Source: Bugula neritina
Taxonomy: Eukaryota > Bryozoa > Gymnolaemata > Cheilostomatida > Bugulidae
Assembly: GCA_964035545.1 (NCBI GenBank)
Contig: OZ037767.1
Location: forward strand, 23,107,128-23,171,127
Reading direction: 5' to 3'
DNA length: 64,000 nucleotides
In this document: positions 57,853 to 64,000 of the stretch, in pieces
How the letters are laid out: the number at the start of each line of letters is the position of its first letter
Numbering within the stretch: the first letter of the stretch is position 1
Position numbers and translations under genes: made by a program
The notes under the pieces: model-generated
Database searches by the model: none
What the model saw: only the letters and a program-made list of their open reading frames with translations
Told to the model about the DNA's origin: nothing

Positions 57853-60481
57853 AATAGTTATAGTATTACATTCACTATTAGTATTATTAAGTCTAAGACT
57901 AATGCCAATGGTAATAAACATCGTTAATGTTTGTTATACTTATAATTATTTTCACTATAATTACATTTAATTTTATTACTATTAGTATTAGACAACTGTA
58001 CGGTCTATACCTATTTAACAAGTAATAGTATAACTATTACTATAAGTATAAGATTAAGTTGCTGACTAACTTTAAGTTTAAGTGCAGAACACTTGGTCTT
58101 GTGAATCAATAGCAATAGACAATAAGAATAGGTATAACTATAACATTAACTTTAAGTTTAGCCATCAATCATCATGATCATCATCACGATCATCATAATG
58201 ATCATAACTCATAGAGTTAGACATAAGTGATAAGATTAAGATTTAGATTAACTCTAAGACTCATGTTACATGTGCATCGCATTTCACTTTCATTTGCAAT
58301 AATATTAATATACTAAAATCAAAATAAATATTATATTTGTTAATATTCAACTACACCTTGAAGTTACAAGCAATGTTTACAATGTTTACGAAAATATAAT
58401 ATTCATTTCACGACTCTCAGTAACAAAATTATCATAATGCCATAAATTAAAAAAAACTAATTATAGCCCGTGCATTTGTTTTGCAAAGACAATACGGTTT
58501 CCTAACGCGCAAGACTCTTTTTGTGCAAACTTCGCAATAAATAATTTTAGCTAGGTCAATGTAATGCTACTACGGTGACCTTTTTAGGAGTTGTGCCCCT
58601 CTTTCAAATGTGGTGCACAACTCTTAACATAGTTTTAATGCCTAATTAACATGAAGCTTCTTTTATTACAGAAAAGTGATTTTGTACAAGAAGCTTTTCA
58701 GATAGCAAAACCAAACTTCCTACAGCAGGTTGATCAGTTGTGGCACTCATAAACTTTAAAAAATACATGAAAATCCTCAAATTGGATCCATTGAGATGGA
58801 GATTTTTAAGATTTTTAGAGCTGCAGATCAAAATACGCACTAAATTAGTCTAAAAACCATGCAATTGTATTATACATTCTTATATGTAAAAGTGAAAAAA
58901 AATCACTCATGGAAGTTTATAGTCGCTATCCTTGTGGAAAGGGTTCTGAAAATTTTTGCTTTTAACAGGTAGGCCTGAAAAAATTTCTAATTTGGAGCTC
59001 AAATCTAAAGCTATTGTAAAGCATAACACTCACTCTATGGTTTGAGATTTATCATAGATTAGGTTTTTTGAAAAACATTCTCAAAAAAATATCTTAAATA
59101 TACTCATGATGCACATAAAAAGAAAATACTTGAAATTAGTAGAAAACTTAATTATCATTTACTGTGTTATCTGCATCATTGTTGTGGTAGGTTTTTACAA
59201 TTTGGGGTATTGTAAACTCACCGAATAATATATAGGTTGTAGCCTTTGCGTGAGCTTGAGGTCAGTGTACAGTTACAGATTAATGGCTTGGCTGCCAGGT
59301 AACTCCAGCTCCCGTCCGTCCGTAGGGGTGAAGTTGAGAACTCCGGGTTAGAGTAGTTGGCTGGTGGTGCTCCTCAGTCTATGATTCTGGGCTAGCACTC
59401 ACTAACGTACCCTAGCACATTCTAATTGGGTCGCATACATTCTATGAAATTATCCTCAATCGTTCCTCTATCAGTCAACAATCTTCACCTTTCCCATTTA
59501 CACTATGTTTTATAGCTACAACACTCACCCAAGCAACACCCACGCTATATTCAATATATCAGAGTTGTGCACCCAACACACATGCAACAATAAGAGCAGA
59601 CAACTACACATACTTATAAATCCCAATATAACATCATTATTGCAACAGCTAACGATTTGGCCAAACAATATTTCCAGTTATCTTGATTTCTCTTCTTTCA
59701 AACCTCCATGTGACTCATTTAGCGGTTGTTATATTTGCTTCCACCAGCAGACTGTCATATTTATGTATATATCATACATATAACAGGGTGTATGATGCAT
59801 TCATGCAATCTGTGTAAGGTTTATATACTCTAGAAAAGTGCATGTAGGCCTACAGTAGATCAGCTAATGGTACAATATCATAAGCTAAGAACTACATCAG
59901 TTTCTATAGACAACTGCAGATGAGTCATGAATGTTTATCGCATTTATTAAAACATAATTTATTTTTGAAACAGTAATTATTTTACATTGGTAAATAATTA
60001 TAAAATTGAAATATAAAAATAATAAGCTAGCCAACGTGTGAAAATAAGTTGCACATACATCACAGTAAGTGAGTAATCAGACTTAGGAATAAGGAATAAA
60101 TACAGAATATTGTCCTAGGATAACAGCTGCAAGTATAACTTATAGGTAGAAACGAATGTACACAAACTCTCTAACTCTAAACTACACTATACTTCAATGT
60201 AAAACGGCATTGTATATATGTAGAAAATACTTTAGTGCAATTACAACTATAATAGCTGCAGATCTTAAAAACTTTTAAAACTATAAACTCTGGTTGAAAA
60301 CACAACAAAAACCAATTGCAAACTAAAAATGAAGCAAACATTAGAAACATAATAACTCGGCTGTGGGTCACCCCACTGAGTCATATGACAGAGGCAAGAT
60401 TTTGATAGCCTTATACTATAGTAACTCTACTGTCTAATCAGCTTGCACTTTGAATAGCACATACAGCAGCAAGTCATTTCA
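57853..60481. other. Intergenic
   Basis: Low-complexity TAATACTA-type sequence to about 58020, a SINE tail fragment at 58905-58965, and a GC-richer stretch at 59280-59420 (CCGTCCGTCCGTAGGGG) of unknown nature. No gene is supported. Confidence 0.5.
58905..58965 (-). mobile_element. SINE tail fragment, copy 5
   Basis: GAAGTTTATAGTCGCTATCC and the following GGAAAGGGTTCTGAAAATTT match the distal end of the SINE copy at 841. The tRNA-like head is absent. Confidence 0.5.
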
Positions 60482-60728
60482 TCATGACATCATTGACTTC
60501 CGATAGTCCAAAGACTTCTCCCAGCGTTTCTCATTATTTATTAATTCATTGTTTTTATGAGCCTCATAATGGAAATCTGGTGTCTTTAGAGCATACCTAT
60601 GAGTATGAGTAACATCACAGTGTATTTTCCGGTGATAGAACAAAAAAGCTACGGATACATTATTATACCTCATGGAGTTAACAATTGTAAATTTTTAAAG
60701 TTGAAAACATATTACAAGAGTTTAATTG

Positions 60729-60818
<90 letters not shown>

Positions 60819-63378
60819 AGTAGGAATTGTTGTAAGTGACCAATTAAAGTTCTAAAAATACCCCATTATATCATGTAAAGTAGCACATATGCCTAAACAG
60901 GCAACTTTATGATAACGATAATGAGCATATTATATTTTATGATAACTATAATAATAAGCATTGCGGCTAAACTATAGTAGCAAGAAGAGAGCGACTATCT
61001 TACCAGTGCTTCTGTGGCCCACGAAGTCGCTCGATCTCTGTGAGTCTCTTGGCCTCTAGCAGGTGATCTTCTTCTATCTTCAACCTGCTTAGTCTGAGTT
61101 GTGCCAGATCTGACGCGTACGGTGAGATCATATGCACTGTACCTGCTGCTATAGACGGCGCAACGTCACTCAGACTATACATCTTAGTGATGTTGTCAAC
61201 ATAAGTGCTGTCAAAGTCAGCGTAATCTATTCCTCTGATTTGATCGTTTACCTTGCCATCAACCCTCCACTTGTGTGGACTCTTCGGCCTCAAGTGCTTT
61301 GGTGGAGGAGAAGAAGCCATAGAACTGTAAATTATATACACATCATTGTATTATATATATTCTGTGATCTACAGTTATATAGACATTATTGGATTGTTAT
61401 TCTTTAGTGATCTACACTTATATAAACATCGCTGTATTATGTATAGTAAGTGGTATTATAATTATATAGATATCGTTGTATTATGTATAGTAAGTGGTAT
61501 TATAATTATATAGATATCGTTGTATTATGTACAGTAAGTGGTATTATAATTATATAGATATCGTTGTATTATGTACAATAAGTGGTATTATAATTATATA
61601 GACATTGTTGTATTATGTACAGTAAGTGGCATTATAATTATATAGACATCGTTGCATTATGTACAGTAAGTGGTATTATAATTATATAGACATCGTTGTA
61701 TTATGTACAGTAAGTGGTATTATAATTATATAGACATCGTTGTATTATGTGTAGTACGGTATCCTCCAATACTCTGTATAATTTGTAAACTAACCGAGAC
61801 ATGGGTGGCTCTATATGGTCTATCTTATATGCACTCATGGTGACAGGGAAATTGTCTTTAGCTAAACTTTCTACACTCGTTACGGGAAACTCTTCATACA
61901 ATCTGGAATGAATAATACAAACACTAAACACTTATTATCATAAACAGAGCACATTTAGCTATAGGAAATTTTATCTACATCTATATTACAAGCACCAACA
62001 TGTTTTTTATACGTAATAACTGTAACTTATATTATATATATAGCTTATATTAAGATAAAGTTACAACAACAGGCAAACAACACCAGCCAATGTGTGCAGC
62101 TTATAGCACAAAGGTAAACTCACATATCAACATTGACACACCACATTGTATATTACATAACACATGGTAGGGTGACTGCATATAAATAAAACTTTTTTGA
62201 TGTATTAATAACAAAATAAGTCAGAAACTGGTAGTGAGATATATACCTGCTACTTAGTGGTGAGGGACTTCTAGATACCCAAGTACCTCTCAAACTGCTA
62301 CGATACGGAGAGGGGCTACGTGAACGTCTCCTTGACTTTCTCAAACTGTTTCTAAGAGCATCAGGCTTTGTACTCTCTCGGAGATGCACCTACATTCACG
62401 AGTGAATTGAAACCTACTTTTCCCAAAACTATGTACTAGACTCTAGAGATTGCTACGTTAACTATTAATAAAGCATTGAAATATGTTGAAACATTTAAAA
62501 TAAATATTAGTTTATTTCATAATAAAATTTAACAAAACTGAGTTAGTGCATTTAGCTGAAACCTGGTAAAAATGCATACAATTGAAAAGTATTAGTAGCA
62601 GCAATTGGGGTACTGAGGCAGCTTTGGCGTAGTGATTAGAGCAATGGCCTAATATGCAATAGGTCACGAGCTCATAGGTGACGACATCATTAGCATCCTA
62701 TCACAATCATACTCTTTCATACACGTCCATGTCCCAATTACCCAATTAAGCAGTTACTATCAGGGGTTCTCACAGATCAAGATGTAGCTGAAAAATCTTT
62801 AGGATTTGTGTACTCACCGGGTGTGTTGACCATGTTGCTAACTTTGAATTCTCTCTGTACATCTTTTCTTTGAATGATGAGTCATTGAGCTCCATCTCTA
62901 GACTACCATCACTACTGCAAAGAGATGCAACTAGCATCGTTTATGATTAGAACAGGGTGTAAATGTAGCCATCAGCAAAATGTAATCACCGACAACAGTA
63001 AGCATACACATTTACACTTTACAGTATAGCTTTCAGGCTCAACATAAAAGCGAGTTGATGCAAGACCATCGTTATGCCCAGAAATAACACTAAAACCCAC
63101 CTGTGATTACTCTCCCTGCTTGAATATCTTGTGTGGTACCTGGGAGGAGAGTGTGATCGATATGGGGATGTAACTCTACCACTCCTGCAAGCAATAAACA
63201 TTCATTATTATAGTATTCAGTTATTTTTGCATAGCTTTGGAGATCATTTAATGGACCATATTTGCTGCAAAAAATTGTATTTAAATACCAAAGTTTATGA
63301 ACTACTCATGGAAAATTTAAAATCAAAATTCATTGCAAAATTTGTTGTTAAATTATATGTATTTAAGGAAGAAAGATA

Positions 63379-63476
<98 letters not shown>

Positions 63477-63965
63477 GCAAAGTAAATCTAGATGTTGCTA
63501 ACCTCACTGGTGATAAAGACCTGGATCTAGATCTTTGTAGTCTGTTATTGTTACTCTGAAATGATTGACGAGAACGGCTGGCATCTTGAGTGTCCCTTAA
63601 AGAGAGACGCAACTGAGTTGGTGACATGCTGCGTCGGATGTCACTAGCCACTGTAGGACTTACAGACCGACCACCTGTAGTAATAGTCATCTTGCATCAA
63701 ATCAGTGCATTTGAAAAAGGAGAACAATTCCAAAAATCTACACATAACCATGTTTGCCTTGGCAGCCTTGTTGATGTTTGCAATATTTTTAAAAAAAATT
63801 GGAAGACAAAAGAGCCACCAGTCTTGGTCATATGACATTATAATAAGATAGCTGTATTTACCCTGAATAGAGTAGCGTCCTGGTGAATATGATCTCATAG
63901 TATTAAATGAAAGGTGACGTGTAGTCCCAGTGAGCTGTGAGTTTGTCAAGGCATAAGGTTTCTCG
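60482..63965 (-). CDS. SP/SR-rich protein of unknown function (5' partial)
   Basis: Minus-strand exons: 63862-63965, 63503-63674, 63101-63184, 62818-62914, 62247-62389, 61795-61902, 61004-61324, 60482-60596 (TGA). Phases chain through all eight, giving about 380 residues; the gene continues off the right edge. The N-terminal half is disordered, with many SP and RSxSP motifs (RSYSPGRYS, SRSLSPVR, YRSHSPPRYH, RRSRSPSPYR, VSRSPSPLSS), typical of proline-directed kinase targets. The C-terminal half looks more ordered (IRGIDYADFDSTYVDNITKM, SPYASDLAQLRLSRLKIEE, HWYALKTPDFHYEAHKNNEL) with a charged helix LLEAKRLTEIERLRG. The small exons resemble those of microtubule-associated or ciliary proteins, but I do not recognise the family and give no function. 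Confidence 0.75.
60729..60815. repeat. (AT)n microsatellite
   Basis: AT run with one GT interruption, in the last intron of the SP/SR-rich gene. Confidence 0.95.
61430..61755. repeat. ~46-bp minisatellite
   Basis: Seven units with AGTAAGTGGTATTATAATTA and TATAGACATCGTTGTATTAT, in an intron of the SP/SR-rich gene. Confidence 0.93.
62617..62800 (+). mobile_element. tRNA-derived SINE, copy 4 (diverged)
   Basis: GCAGCTTTGGCGTAGTGATTAGAGC matches the SINE head. It is followed by a decayed B box (CACGAGCTCATAGG), an ATTAGCATCCTATCACAATC block and an ACGTCCATGTCCC block, in family order. It lies in an intron of the SP/SR-rich gene. Confidence 0.6.
63385..63474. repeat. (GA)n microsatellite
   Basis: Pure dinucleotide run about 30 bp from the donor of minus-strand exon 63503-63674. 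It leaves a spurious Leu-Ser frame open beyond that exon. Confidence 0.97.
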
Positions 63966-64000
63966 CTGTAAAAGATGTAACAAGCTATATGTCAATATAT

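Overview
The window is nuclear DNA from an invertebrate animal. It is AT-rich, every gene is split by GT-AG introns, the genes are far apart, and micro- and minisatellites are abundant. The gene set is metazoan: tandem CUB-domain membrane receptors, a calponin/Mp20-type muscle protein, a C2H2 zinc-finger factor, a classical SDR and a DXO/Rai1-family protein. The phylum cannot be fixed from sequence alone; a lophotrochozoan or cnidarian would fit. Exon chains below were assembled by eye from splice signals, and every junction was checked for matching intron phase.

Layout. 1-6442 (+) is a CUB-CUB-transmembrane receptor whose first exon lies just left of the window. 7533-13157 (+) is its complete tandem paralogue. 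15121-18470 (-) is a small glycosylated single-pass protein whose tail carries four YxxI/L motifs. 21516-24251 is a Penelope-like retroelement built as an inverted repeat, with a hammerhead ribozyme in each arm and a MITE nested in one arm. 27916-34781 (+) is a calponin-like gene with two alternative in-phase last exons. 37010-40495 (+) is a DXO-family protein that has lost most catalytic residues and gained a C-terminal membrane anchor. 44193-47292 (+) is a four-finger C2H2 protein. 50383-52557 (-) is an SDR. 53017-57847 (+) is an intact Ty3/gypsy retrotransposon with apparently identical 328-bp LTRs and a 5-bp target duplication. 60482-63965 (-) is an SP/SR-rich gene cut by the right edge.

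The most unusual points are the tail-anchored DXO-like pseudoenzyme, the ITIM/ITAM-like receptor, the hammerhead-bearing Penelope palindrome, and a recurring pattern in which a minisatellite array begins or ends exactly on a real splice site (3485-3940, 8745-9070, 33300-33465, 45757-45960). In the first case the unit is coding, 21 bp long and carries AG|GT in constant phase. The genes do not form an operon or an obvious pathway. The only clear functional grouping is the three membrane proteins in the left 18 kb.
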